From Candidatus Kapaibacterium sp. (GTDB taxonomy: Bacteria > Bacteroidota > Ignavibacteria > Kapaibacteriales > UBA7675): DNA of 64,000 nucleotides. The position numbers and the translations under genes are program-made. The DNA lies in NCBI GenBank assembly GCA_028284775.1, contig JANQRB010000052.1, positions 1 through 64,000 of the forward strand. Reading direction: 5' to 3'. This document shows, piece by piece, positions 37,955-47,071 of the stretch. The notes under the pieces were generated by a model. It was not told the origin of the DNA and did no database searches. It saw only the letters and a program-made list of their open reading frames with translations. How positions within the stretch are numbered: position 1 is the stretch's first letter; each line of letters starts with the position of its first letter.

Positions 37955-38968
37955 TCACTTCATCGCCTGCGGCACGCCCCAACCGACCAGAGTACCGATT
38001 GCGGCGCCGACGATTACATCCGTCGGAAAATGTTTACCGGCCAGGATACGAAAAAGGCCTGTGAGTGTGGCGGCACTGAAGCTGGAGTAGCCAATCACAC
38101 GCAACTCTTCATGTTTGCCCGGATTGTAGTCGGCATAACTGCGGGTGAGAAAAGCCGCCGCCATAAATGCGAATGCCGTATGCCCGGAATAGAAGGATTT
38201 GGAATAATCGGGATAGTTTTTCAGCTTTTCGGATACTTCGATTTCGCGATTGAAGAGATACGGCCGCTTGCGTTGGACCCAGTGTTTTACCACAGAGTTC
38301 AGGACGTAGTTGACTGCGAGTGCGCTGGCATAGGTGCCGACATAATCGCCTGAGCTGCGATCATCGACTTGTTGAGATTGCGGCAAAGCAAACAGACCAT
38401 AGATAATAGGCGCGGTCACGGATGAGTACAGTAACAAATCGCTCGTCCCATCCGCCAGACCGCACTGCATTGTAGTAGAAACCGTATCGAGCCAGCGCAG
38501 CCAACTCCATGAGAACTGCTGCTGACGCTCGATAGAGACGATTTCCTCTGCGCTCAAGGTATCGATCACAAAAGGCCAGGAGCCACTCATGAATTCACCG
38601 AGTCCCAGGAGCAGCAGACCGACGTTCAGTACGCCGGGATCATAGGGTCCGGCGGCTTCCTGATTGCTGTTGTACAGTGGTGGTATAGTAATCGGCTCGA
38701 AGACCGGAAGGCTTCCCAGCCCGGGTAATTGACCGGGAGTGCGCAGCCTGGGGAGATCGCGAAAGGGCAAACCACTGCTGTCGCCGCTGTTATTAAATGT
38801 GGTGCGGTTGTGTTCCGCAAGAGAAGGCACAGAACTAAAATTCTCGCCCGGCGTTTTACTGACGCTCTCCTGGCTCCAACATGCCAGCAACACAATTCCG
38901 AACCAGCAGGCTGTCAGGACGCGGTAGCGCCTCAGCACGGCAGCAAGGTCATATTCACCAAATACCAT
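37955..38968 (-). CDS. PAP2-family phosphatase
   Basis: This 337-residue protein has an N-terminal hydrophobic segment (VLTACWFGIVLLACW) that may be a signal or anchor. A variable region of about 90 residues follows, and then the membrane PAP2 domain. The three catalytic motifs are present: KHWVQRKRP (Lys228 to Pro236), YSGH (260-263) and FRILAGKHFPTD (Arg307, His313, Asp317). Members remove phosphate from lipids such as phosphatidate, undecaprenyl pyrophosphate or lipid A precursors on the periplasmic face. The substrate is not fixed by the motifs. Confidence 0.9.
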   Translation of the reverse strand: MVFGEYDLAAVLRRYRVLTACWFGIVLLACWSQESVSKTPGENFSSVPSLAEHNRTTFNNSGDSSGLPFRDLPRLRTPGQLPGLGSLPVFEPITIPPLYNSNQEAAGPYDPGVLNVGLLLLGLGEFMSGSWPFVIDTLSAEEIVSIERQQQFSWSWLRWLDTVSTTMQCGLADGTSDLLLYSSVTAPIIYGLFALPQSQQVDDRSSGDYVGTYASALAVNYVLNSVVKHWVQRKRPYLFNREIEVSEKLKNYPDYSKSFYSGHTAFAFMAAAFLTRSYADYNPGKHEELRVIGYSSFSAATLTGLFRILAGKHFPTDVIVGAAIGTLVGWGVPQAMK

Positions 38969-38995
38969 GGAATTCTCGAATTTGGTTTCAGAGTA

Positions 38996-39436
38996 TCAGA
39001 TTGACGGATAGGCTCGTTTCATTTCTCCAACAGAAATACCGCCGTGGGAATCATGCCATAAGATTTTTCCGGCCTGCAGAAGAAACAACTGCGGCGTTTC
39101 GTGGCGGACACCGAACTTTTCGGCAACATAATTCGACAGTTCACGCTGCGATTGCACAACAATGATAGCGGCGCGCTGTGAAGGGTGTTCGTCGATGTAA
39201 TCTCTGAAGTGACTCCAGGCCCACGAAGAGGTTGCGCAGGCCGTCGAGTGTTTGAACAACCAGACCGGCTCGGGTCCGGCAGCAAAAGTGTCGACGGATG
39301 CGTTGTCGGTTAATGCTTGTACGGAAGCAGGAAGATCCATTGTTCTTGCACCATTTCGTGCTAAAAGTCGCGATACAAAAAAAATCAAGCCCACTAAGAG
39401 TAGGATACCGGCGATACGCGACAATTCCTGTTCCAT
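38996..39436 (-). CDS. YtxJ-like bacilliredoxin with membrane anchor
   Basis: This 146-residue protein carries the YtxJ (DUF2847) domain: WLFKHSTACATSSWAWSHF with the single active cysteine at position 67, LSNYVAEKFGVRHETPQ, and a C-terminal WHDSHGGIS. YtxJ proteins are thought to remove bacillithiol from mixed disulfides, so the gene hints that this organism makes bacillithiol. Unlike Bacillus YtxJ it has an extra N-terminal membrane helix (about residues 7-24). The start lies about 110 bases before the end of the polymerase gene, and the PAP2 gene follows 27 bases after the stop. Confidence 0.85.
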   Translation of the reverse strand: MEQELSRIAGILLLVGLIFFVSRLLARNGARTMDLPASVQALTDNASVDTFAAGPEPVWLFKHSTACATSSWAWSHFRDYIDEHPSQRAAIIVVQSQRELSNYVAEKFGVRHETPQLFLLQAGKILWHDSHGGISVGEMKRAYPSI

Positions 39437-39543
39437 AAATTGTCCTCTGATTCAGCCCGGCCCCCGAGGTTGTTGATTAAGTCCTGCTGTTTAATTCAGT
39501 GGAAGACAGCATAACCAGCAAGATAACGATTCTGGACGCCAAA

Positions 39544-41889
39544 TTAGTGTTGGGCCGAATCCTCGCCTGAAATTGCCGATTCATCGAAGAGTGTTCCCTG
39601 TGCCAGGTTCATTTCGGCGGCGAAGCTGGTACCTGTCAGATTGAGCAGCGAGTCGGCAATCGGTAGCAATTGTCGCTCAATATAGTGTCGATAATCGACA
39701 TCACGTGGATTACGCTCCAGCGGAACGGGACCGTGCATAGTCATAATGTAACGCACATCGCGTCCGGGCCGGGCTAACATCCGCGCAGCGCGTACCTGCG
39801 GAGATACATTTTTGCTATAGTCATGTGGATCCTTACGCAAACGTTTGTGATAAACCAGTTTATCGTCGAATTGGCCGGTGAGAAGGCTCTTCACAAATTC
39901 GCGCAGCCAGCTTTTATATTCTCGACCTGTCAGCAGACGAAGGTAGAGCTCGTACTGAAACTCCTTTGCGAGCGGACTCCAGTCCGAGCGCACGTATTCC
40001 ATTCCAATGAACTCGGGGTAGGGATCGCCGCGGTCGATACGCAGCCCGACATAACGTTTTTTGGCGCCGCCGCTCGTGGCCCTTGCCATGGGCACGACGA
40101 ATTTGCGATAATACTTCTCATACTCCATTTCCAGGTAGGATTCCACGCCGCGCCTTGCAAGTTCCTCTCGCAGATGACTGTTCAGCTTCTGCAGCAGATC
40201 CCGTCCCGCCGTCTCCGGATCGCTTTCTTCTCCCGCCTGCAGACCGACGAAGAGGGAATCGGTATCGCCATAATGCACAGTATAGCCCATCTCCTCAAGC
40301 CGTGCTTTGCAATGCTGTAAGAGCCACTGGCCGGTACCCGTTATCGCGGAGGGCAGCGCCGGATGGTAGAAACGGCAGCCGGGGGTCCCCATCACGCCGT
40401 AAAAGCTGTTCATTAATATCTTAATTGCCTGCGAGAGGTGGGTATCGCCGGCCCGCCTGGCCTCATTGCGCTGTTGCATCAAGCGATCGATGAACTCGGG
40501 CAGCAAATTTTCGCTTGCCGAGAAATGATGGCCGTCCGGCGTTGCCAGGGTATCGACATCCCGGCGCAGGAGGGCCAGCGGCTCGATTTTGAAAGACTGG
40601 ATAATCGTGGGATACAAACTCTTGAAATCCAAAACGATAACATGATCGTAAATGCCGGGCCGGGGCGACAGGACATAACCGCCAGCCGCATGTTCACTGA
40701 GATGGACATCGCGAACATTAGGCGCCACAAAACCCTTACGGTGCAAGCGCGGCAGATAGTAATGGTCGAATGCCGCCACGGAACGCCCGACGTAGTCAAG
40801 CAGCAGGCCGGCAATCTGCGAGCGCTTAACGTACATCTCCAGCAGGCCGGTACGCTCGAAAATGCGGCTTACAAGGATGCAGTCCTCCAGGTTGTAGCGC
40901 GCGAGCGCAGCTTTATCCTCCTGAAAGAGCCGTTCGATCTCGGCGATTTTATCCTGGTCGGGACTGATGATTTTGCCTTTGCCCAGCAAGACGCGGGCGA
41001 CGGTTTCCAGCCGGTAGTCCGGGAAACTGTAGAAAGCTGTCCGCAGCGCCATCGGGCCATCGATGACAATGCGGCCTGGAACTTCGGCTACCGGGCCGCC
41101 GCGCGCCTGCTCTCGAAGACGGGCTGCACGACCGCCTCGGCCAAGGCGCAGCGTCATCCCGAGCTCACGGCACTTGCGCTCCAGAAAATCCAGATCGAAT
41201 CCGACAATGTTCCAGCCGATGATGACATCGGGATCGGCATCCGCAAACCAGTCAAAAAACGCGGTCAGCAACTCGGCTTCGCTGGGATAGAGCGAAAGAT
41301 TGGCGGGCAACTCGGCGCGCTCGTCGGCCAGCATAAACACACGATGACGGGCGGGGCCGGCATCGGTCAGATGCAGGGCAATCGAATACAGTCGTCCGCT
41401 GGCAACGCCGGTTTCGATATCGAGCGAAGCCGCAACAAGCGTCGGCGTGGCCTCGCCGATACTAATGCGCGGATTACGCATCATCAACTGCCGACCCTGA
41501 CGCAGAGCAGCGCCGCTTACGCGCGCCTGTGCACAGATAAAGCGCTCCATCAGAAAACGTCGCGTAGGACGCACATCGGCTTCGAAGCTGCTGATGCCCG
41601 CTTCCCGCAAGCTGCGGTCAGCGGCACGTAAGTCACGGTAGGTGCTAAAATACAATGCATCGACATGCCGGCCGGCAAAATTTGTTAACGGCAGCTCCCG
41701 GCGTTCAGCCACTGACAGGGCGGGAGGCAGTATCGCTTCGCGCTCCACAAAAAAAACGGGCCGCTGATTGTCGAATTCCAATTCGATCGGCCCCCATTGA
41801 TTGGCCAACCCGGTATAGCGCACCATAAGTCGTCCGCGTTCATCGCGCCAGTCGGCGCTAAGTATGAAGAGGTCCGTATCAATGTGCAT
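39544..41889 (-). CDS. polB: DNA polymerase II (family B)
   Basis: This 781-residue protein matches the length of E. coli Pol II (783). The 3'-5' exonuclease shows DIE (Asp157, Glu159), IIGWNIVGFDLDF near 223-235 and YNLED near 332. The polymerase shows DFKSLYP (421-427), KILMNSFYG (490-498) and YGDTDS (540-545). All catalytic acids are in place, so it should be an active proofreading polymerase acting in replication restart and lesion bypass. The end (AEMNLAQGTLFDES) contains QGTLF, which resembles a beta-clamp binding motif. It is the first gene of the minus-strand run down to the PAP2 gene. No LexA box was recognised upstream. Confidence 0.96.
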   Translation of the reverse strand: MHIDTDLFILSADWRDERGRLMVRYTGLANQWGPIELEFDNQRPVFFVEREAILPPALSVAERRELPLTNFAGRHVDALYFSTYRDLRAADRSLREAGISSFEADVRPTRRFLMERFICAQARVSGAALRQGRQLMMRNPRISIGEATPTLVAASLDIETGVASGRLYSIALHLTDAGPARHRVFMLADERAELPANLSLYPSEAELLTAFFDWFADADPDVIIGWNIVGFDLDFLERKCRELGMTLRLGRGGRAARLREQARGGPVAEVPGRIVIDGPMALRTAFYSFPDYRLETVARVLLGKGKIISPDQDKIAEIERLFQEDKAALARYNLEDCILVSRIFERTGLLEMYVKRSQIAGLLLDYVGRSVAAFDHYYLPRLHRKGFVAPNVRDVHLSEHAAGGYVLSPRPGIYDHVIVLDFKSLYPTIIQSFKIEPLALLRRDVDTLATPDGHHFSASENLLPEFIDRLMQQRNEARRAGDTHLSQAIKILMNSFYGVMGTPGCRFYHPALPSAITGTGQWLLQHCKARLEEMGYTVHYGDTDSLFVGLQAGEESDPETAGRDLLQKLNSHLREELARRGVESYLEMEYEKYYRKFVVPMARATSGGAKKRYVGLRIDRGDPYPEFIGMEYVRSDWSPLAKEFQYELYLRLLTGREYKSWLREFVKSLLTGQFDDKLVYHKRLRKDPHDYSKNVSPQVRAARMLARPGRDVRYIMTMHGPVPLERNPRDVDYRHYIERQLLPIADSLLNLTGTSFAAEMNLAQGTLFDESAISGEDSAQH

Positions 41890-42831
41890 TATTGCGCCTG
41901 GATTACATGAGAGCTTAAGCGGAAGACGGGAAAACTGCAGCGAACGCCGGACATTATCGTCAGACTACCGAGGCCATCGAGCCAGGCTGATTCCGGAAGC
42001 CAAGATACTGAATTTGTCGGGATCGGTCTGTCTCGATCGGCCTGGTCATTCGGAGGACGAAAGAGCTGGCGTGCTGTGCCGGCGGGAAGTGGACGACGTT
42101 CCCGCTTGCCAAGCGGACATTCCCCGGGTGGAGATCGGAGAATTCATGGGATTCAGTGAAAATAGCAAAGACAGCTGCAATGTTAAGGCTCTTAAAATAT
42201 CTTATATCTTTTTGGCGATCGGGACCTGTGGTTTTAAACTTCGGGCTGGGCTCTTTTGATTGGCTGAGACGATCGATTGGGAGCTTGGTGACGTGGGAAA
42301 TTGGATGATTGCTGCAACAACTTTCTTGCCGGCGTCTCTTGCGCCCAATGGGCCCTCCCGCCGCACAACCGCCACCAAGGTCTCGTAAGACCAGAACACA
42401 AACATCCACCACCAAATCCCAAATTTGGCGTCAATGCCTGCTTAACCACGTATCGAATACCCCGTTCATGCGCTGAACAAACGACAACATTACAAATACC
42501 GCAGCAAGCATCACACATCTCTTGCTCTTACAATCATCAACGGCCGGCAATCTCCAATTATCGGTCCGAATTTCACGCTTTACGGTAAAGTATTCTGAGC
42601 GCTGCGTTCCCATTCCGGCATTAAGACGGCAAATATTAACCAGGTAATTGCGAGATGCAAGGACAACATCTAAAGCTAATAGGATGCTACAGGCCACACA
42701 GCTTCTCGCGCTAAATATGCCGAAAGATGAACTCTCACCGGTTATTTCCAACAAAAATCAATTTTTCCTTACTTTTAGACTATTGATCGTCAACAACAAT
42801 CCTGTCTTTTGCACAAATCTTTGCTGAAATT
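41890..42831. other. Long intergenic region without a supported gene
   Basis: About 940 bases between the divergent polB and TIR genes. Frames on both strands overlap each other and are rich in Arg, Cys and Ser, and I accept none. A small hairpin GGTCT-TACG-AGACC lies near 42380. A segment near 42345 (CAATGGGCCC then a CCGCC-rich run) resembles one near 31943. The right end from about 42720 is clearly AT-rich and should contain the TIR gene promoter. Confidence 0.45.
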
Positions 42832-43629
42832 ATGGACAAACTGGAAGCCGTACGGCTGATCAACGAGGGTAAATCGGGTCAGTGGAACTCTTACCGCCGG
42901 AATAACAAAGACTGGATTCCGGATTTGTCGAACGAGATTATTGCCGCTGAAGTAAAATTATTTCTTTTCGATTTAAGTGGTGCAAATCTCTGCGGTACCG
43001 ATATGTCGAACGCTATCACCGACATATTTACCGAAGTAGATATTCTCGATCTGAACGTAAAAAAGGCACATATTGATGTTTATACAAGCTTTCCCAGTGG
43101 CTATACAGTGTCTTCAGACGTCATCTTCATCTCCCAATCCCAAAAACACCATACACACAATTCATCCGCACAGATATTCATCAGCTACACCTGGGCCAAC
43201 GATGAAGTCGTTATGGCTATCGACCAATGGCTGCGCAACAAAGGCTTAAATACGCGCCTCGATAAACGCGACTTCTTCGGCGGCTCACGCATCAGAGACG
43301 AGATAATGCGTGTGATGCAGGAATGTGAGGTAATTTTGATTTTTTATTCCAAGGAATCGGCCGCCAAACCCTGGCCGCAGTTCGAGCGGGAATATGCCGG
43401 CGACCTCGAGATGAATGCCAAACAAGAAGGCAAGCAGGCGCCTCGTATTGTCTACATCGTCACCGACAACATTCCGCTGCCCAATATTTCCGAGAAAAAC
43501 CGACTGGCGATTATGGCCAAGGGCAAACGCTTCGAACTCGTCTGCGAGGAGATCTATCACAGTATTTTGCAGCTCCCGAAAAGCGCGGACAAGATCGACC
43601 TCGACCAATGGAGTGATTACATTTTTTAA
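42832..43629 (+). CDS. TIR-domain protein
   Basis: This 265-residue protein has an N-terminal region of about 105 residues with a short pentapeptide-like stretch (FLFDLSGANLCGTDMSNA). A TIR domain follows from about residue 112: FISYTWAND (116-124), RLDKRDFFGGSRI, ECEVILIFYSKESAAKPW, and FEREY with Glu185 where the catalytic glutamate of TIR NADases lies. Bacterial TIR proteins cleave NAD+ or make cyclic ADP-ribose variants, often in antiphage defence, and some are effectors that act on hosts. There is no Thoeris, SIR2 or STING partner next to it. The region just upstream is more AT-rich than its surroundings, which could mean horizontal transfer. The NADase role is inferred. Confidence 0.85.
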   Translation: MDKLEAVRLINEGKSGQWNSYRRNNKDWIPDLSNEIIAAEVKLFLFDLSGANLCGTDMSNAITDIFTEVDILDLNVKKAHIDVYTSFPSGYTVSSDVIFISQSQKHHTHNSSAQIFISYTWANDEVVMAIDQWLRNKGLNTRLDKRDFFGGSRIRDEIMRVMQECEVILIFYSKESAAKPWPQFEREYAGDLEMNAKQEGKQAPRIVYIVTDNIPLPNISEKNRLAIMAKGKRFELVCEEIYHSILQLPKSADKIDLDQWSDYIF

Positions 43630-43701
43630 AGTGATAGTGGGAATGTCATTGGGTTTTGCTCGCGGAAAAAAGAACACCTGATGCCGACAGTAGAGCTTTA
43701 T

Positions 43702-44373
43702 TCACTCTGCTCTTCTGGCATCGCCCGGATGCAGCGCGTTGACGCTATCCGGCTTCAGTGTGCCCGGCTGCACGCGCTGATATGCCAGCATCAAAATCAA
43801 AAAGAGCGTGACTGCCGGATACATAACGATGAACAGCAGGATGTTTAGCTCGGTATAGCTGACATCCAGCAGATTGGCGAGATTAATACAGAAGTCCGTG
43901 CCGTGCCAGTAGAGTGCGTTCAAGAGCGCGCTGATGTCTGCGGTGGACGCGGCTCCATACAGCAGAGCGACAATTAGGCCCGCCGACGTCAGCATCAGAA
44001 ACGCCATTCCTCGCCGTACTGTACTCCTCGTCCTAGCTTTGCGACGCGCCCGATAAACAAGTAGAGCCGCCAGAAAGGCGATCAGCAAGGGCCACAACAG
44101 CACGTACACGAACAGATTAATTTCCCGGTAGGACATCCACGGCTGCTCCTGCAACAGACGGACATTGGCGTGATAAAGCGCGAAAGCAAGAGTCCGGATC
44201 TGCTGATGCTCCCCGGGATTCGAGGCGTGCGGACAGCCATGGTCATGACAGTAGCGCGTGCATTCGGCAGCCCGGCGGGCATGGGTGGGCGCTGCAGCTT
44301 GCTTATTCACGACCAGAGTCAGAGCGCCGAGCGACAGACCGATAAGCAGGAGAGCAAGGTAGGATTTCATCAT
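43702..44373 (-). CDS. Hypothetical membrane protein with CxxxCHDHGCPH motif
   Basis: This 223-residue protein has a signal or anchor helix, then a Cys/His cluster (ECTRYCHDHGCPHA; Cys38, Cys42, Cys47), then four or more membrane helices. Two stretches look duplicated: LYHANVRLL...MSYREINLFVYVLLWP and LYWHGTDFCIN...VSYTELNILLFIVMYP. The protein probably contains two related modules, each a short soluble helix leading into a membrane helix. The cluster resembles a metal or heme site but no family is recognised. It is divergent from the FtsX-type permease gene (138 bases apart). Confidence 0.68.
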   Translation of the reverse strand: MMKSYLALLLIGLSLGALTLVVNKQAAAPTHARRAAECTRYCHDHGCPHASNPGEHQQIRTLAFALYHANVRLLQEQPWMSYREINLFVYVLLWPLLIAFLAALLVYRARRKARTRSTVRRGMAFLMLTSAGLIVALLYGAASTADISALLNALYWHGTDFCINLANLLDVSYTELNILLFIVMYPAVTLFLILMLAYQRVQPGTLKPDSVNALHPGDARRAE

Positions 44374-44511
44374 CCATCCGGCGGACGTGATGATTTTTGC
44401 AAAGTTTCACTGAAACATTGAACAACACTTTGCGTTTCAGCCTGCGAACCTGGAGAATGGCACCGCTCAGCATCTCTCCTGTAATATCATTGCCAACCAC
44501 CCCGGAACACT

Positions 44512-46911
44512 ATGCTCGGGAACTACCTCCGTCTTGCGCTGCGTAATCTGCTCAAACATAAGTTGTATACTGTCATCAATATTCTCGGACTGGCGATCGG
44601 GCTTGTCTGCTGCATGTTGATCGTCCTCTTTGTCAGTGATGAATTGCAATACGACCGCTATCACGACAACGCGCCCCGTATTTATCGCGTACTGGAAGAC
44701 ATTTACATCAATGGCGTCACTGAAAATTCGGCAAGTTGTCCTTTTCCCGTTGCAACGCAAATGCAGGCCGAGTTTCCGGACATTGAAGCGACGGTGCGCT
44801 TTTTTCGGCCCACTACCACGCCGATTGTAAAGAGGGGCGACGAGCGTTTTCGCGAAAAGAGTCTCTTTTTCGCTGATTCGAGTGTTTTCGACGTTTTCGG
44901 TTTTACATTTCTCAAAGGCGATCCCGGAACAGCCCTCGACGATCCCTTTACAATTGTGTTGACCGAATCCCTGGCCCGCAAATACTTCGGCGAAGAGGAA
45001 GCTCTCGGCCAAATGCTGGAATTCGTCACCGGTGGTCCACAGTCTACCGCTAAGGTGACCGGTGTGATCGCCGATGTGCCACACAATTCGCATTTCAGCT
45101 TCAGCGGCCTCATTTCAATGGCGACGGCGCGCGTGTTCGTCGGCAATCAGACTTTCACGCAACAATGGTGGTGGAATCCCTGCTGGACCTATATCCTGCT
45201 GCCGGAAAACTTTCCGCCCGGACGCCTGGAAGAACAGTTCCCCGGCTTTGTGGAAAAATACTTCCCAGAAAACATCCGCGACGGTATCAGTCTGTCACTG
45301 CAGCCGCTGACAGACATTCACCTACACTCGCAGCGCGATCTTGAGATCCAGCCGAACAGCGATATCAGCTACGTCTATATTTTTTCCGCGGTCGCCTTGT
45401 TTATTCTGCTCATCGCCTGTATCAACTTTATGAATCTTGCCACCGCGCGTTCCGCACGACGCGCGCGTGAAGTCGGCGTCCGCAAAGTGATGGGCGCCCA
45501 GCGCCGGCAGCTCATCGTCCAGTTTCTCGGCGAGTCGATCCTGATCGCTCTGCTCGCGGTGCTGTTGAGTGCCGCCACCTGCGACCTGCTGCTGCCCTTC
45601 TTTAACGATTTTACCGGCAAGGAGCTGAGCGTCTCCTGGCTGACCGATTGGCGGATGCTGTTGATGTTGCTCGGCCTGGGCTTAGTGGTAGGAACCGCAG
45701 CCGGCATCTACCCTGCGTTTTTCCTGTCGTCCTTCCGACCTGTCCGGGTACTCAAAGGCAATGTCAGCCTTGGCATGCGCAGCGGCGTGTTGCGCAAGGT
45801 ACTCGTTACGATCCAGTTCGCTACCTCCATCGGCCTGCTGATCGCCGCGGCTATTGTCCTGCAGCAGATGGACTATGTCCGCCAGAAAAATCTCGGTTTC
45901 GACCGCGAGCACATCGTTTTGATAAAAAGCGAGCCGCCGCTGTTCAGACGAACGGAAGCTTTCAAACAGGCGCTGCTGCGTCATGCCTCTGTCAGCGGCA
46001 TGACAACAATGACGGAGACTATCGGCACAGGGGTCCAGATTCGCCAGTATTTCCCGGAAGGACTCTCGCAGGCTGAGCCGACAGCCCTGGCCGGCCTGGG
46101 CGTTGATATGGATTTCCTGGATGTGATGAACATTGATGTGGTCCAGGGTCGCGGCTTTTCGCGCGAACACCCTTCCGATACCTTGCAAGCCTATTTACTC
46201 AACGAAACGGCGGCGCGTAAACTCGGCTGGGATGAACCCATCGGCAAACAGTTCGGCATGTGGCTTGGACCAAACTTCACCCGCAAAGGCCGGATAATCG
46301 GCGTGGTATCCGACTTCAACTACGCTTCACTGCGTCACCCGGTGGAATCGCTGGTCATCTTTGTCTTTCCCTTTATTAATGAAATCGCTATCAAGCTGCA
46401 TCCGGGCCAGCTTGAGGACGGCATCGCGGCGATCGAACAGGAGTTTCAGCAATTCTGTCCGGGAATTCCTTTCGACTACAGATTTCTCGACAGCAGTATC
46501 GAGAATCTTTATCGCGACGAATCACGGCTCAGCGAGTTGATTAGTCTCTTCTCCTTGCTGGCAATCTTTGTAGCTTGCCTGGGGCTATTCGGCCTGGCAT
46601 CCTTCACTGTCGAGCAGCGCGTCAAGGAAATCGGCATCCGCAAAACACTGGGCGCGTCAGTGCTAAACATCGTTCTCCTGCTCTCCAAAGAGTTTTCGCG
46701 CCTCGTCGTGCTTGCGGCGCTTGTCGCCATTCCGATCGCATGGTATGCCATGGACAATTGGCTGCAGGATTTTACCTATCGTATCAATATCGGCTGGGAG
46801 CCCTTTGTGCTAGCGACACTCGTTGCGCTGGCCGTAGCGATAGCAACCGTCAGCATCAAGACAATCCGCGCCGCCCTGGCCGACCCCGTGAAAGCGCTAA
46901 GCTACGAGTAG
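44512..46911 (+). CDS. FtsX/MacB-type ABC transporter permease
   Basis: This 799-residue protein has the double-FtsX layout common in Bacteroidota. It starts with MLGNYLRLALRNLLKHKLYT and a first helix (INILGLAIGLVCCMLIVLF). A MacB-type periplasmic domain follows, then three helices with the FtsX signature ATARSARRAREVGVRKVMGA. A second periplasmic domain leads to a second helix triplet with EQRVKEIGIRKTLGAS. It needs a separate ATPase, which is not encoded in this window. Proteins of this type export lipoproteins, peptides or small toxic molecules, or work mechanically across the envelope. A hairpin follows the stop. Confidence 0.93.
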   Translation: MLGNYLRLALRNLLKHKLYTVINILGLAIGLVCCMLIVLFVSDELQYDRYHDNAPRIYRVLEDIYINGVTENSASCPFPVATQMQAEFPDIEATVRFFRPTTTPIVKRGDERFREKSLFFADSSVFDVFGFTFLKGDPGTALDDPFTIVLTESLARKYFGEEEALGQMLEFVTGGPQSTAKVTGVIADVPHNSHFSFSGLISMATARVFVGNQTFTQQWWWNPCWTYILLPENFPPGRLEEQFPGFVEKYFPENIRDGISLSLQPLTDIHLHSQRDLEIQPNSDISYVYIFSAVALFILLIACINFMNLATARSARRAREVGVRKVMGAQRRQLIVQFLGESILIALLAVLLSAATCDLLLPFFNDFTGKELSVSWLTDWRMLLMLLGLGLVVGTAAGIYPAFFLSSFRPVRVLKGNVSLGMRSGVLRKVLVTIQFATSIGLLIAAAIVLQQMDYVRQKNLGFDREHIVLIKSEPPLFRRTEAFKQALLRHASVSGMTTMTETIGTGVQIRQYFPEGLSQAEPTALAGLGVDMDFLDVMNIDVVQGRGFSREHPSDTLQAYLLNETAARKLGWDEPIGKQFGMWLGPNFTRKGRIIGVVSDFNYASLRHPVESLVIFVFPFINEIAIKLHPGQLEDGIAAIEQEFQQFCPGIPFDYRFLDSSIENLYRDESRLSELISLFSLLAIFVACLGLFGLASFTVEQRVKEIGIRKTLGASVLNIVLLLSKEFSRLVVLAALVAIPIAWYAMDNWLQDFTYRINIGWEPFVLATLVALAVAIATVSIKTIRAALADPVKALSYE

Positions 46912-46944
46912 CGAATTCGACAGACACAAAAAATCGATTGTTTC

Positions 46945-46971
46945 AAGGGGCCGCTTCAATGGCGACCCCTT
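46945..46971. terminator. Hairpin between the convergent permease and WD40-like genes
   Basis: AAGGGGCCGC and GCGACCCCTT form a 10-base stem with one mismatch and a 7-base loop. On the minus strand T-runs follow (GAAACAATCGATTTTTTG), so it may end transcription of the minus-strand gene at 47072 and also of the permease gene. Confidence 0.5.
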
Positions 46972-47071
46972 GCTTCATTCATGCCTGCACAAGCCGGACT
47001 GCAGCGAAAGCCACCAAGCCCGGGGCGACAACATACCCGGATTCAGCGGCATACGCCTGATGGGCATTCCC

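Noticed and set aside
40438..41631. 397-residue plus-strand frame inside polB
   Set aside because: Antisense to a clear DNA polymerase II gene with all catalytic motifs.
41864..42588. Several overlapping frames between polB and the TIR gene
   Set aside because: They overlap on both strands, have poor composition and no family resemblance.
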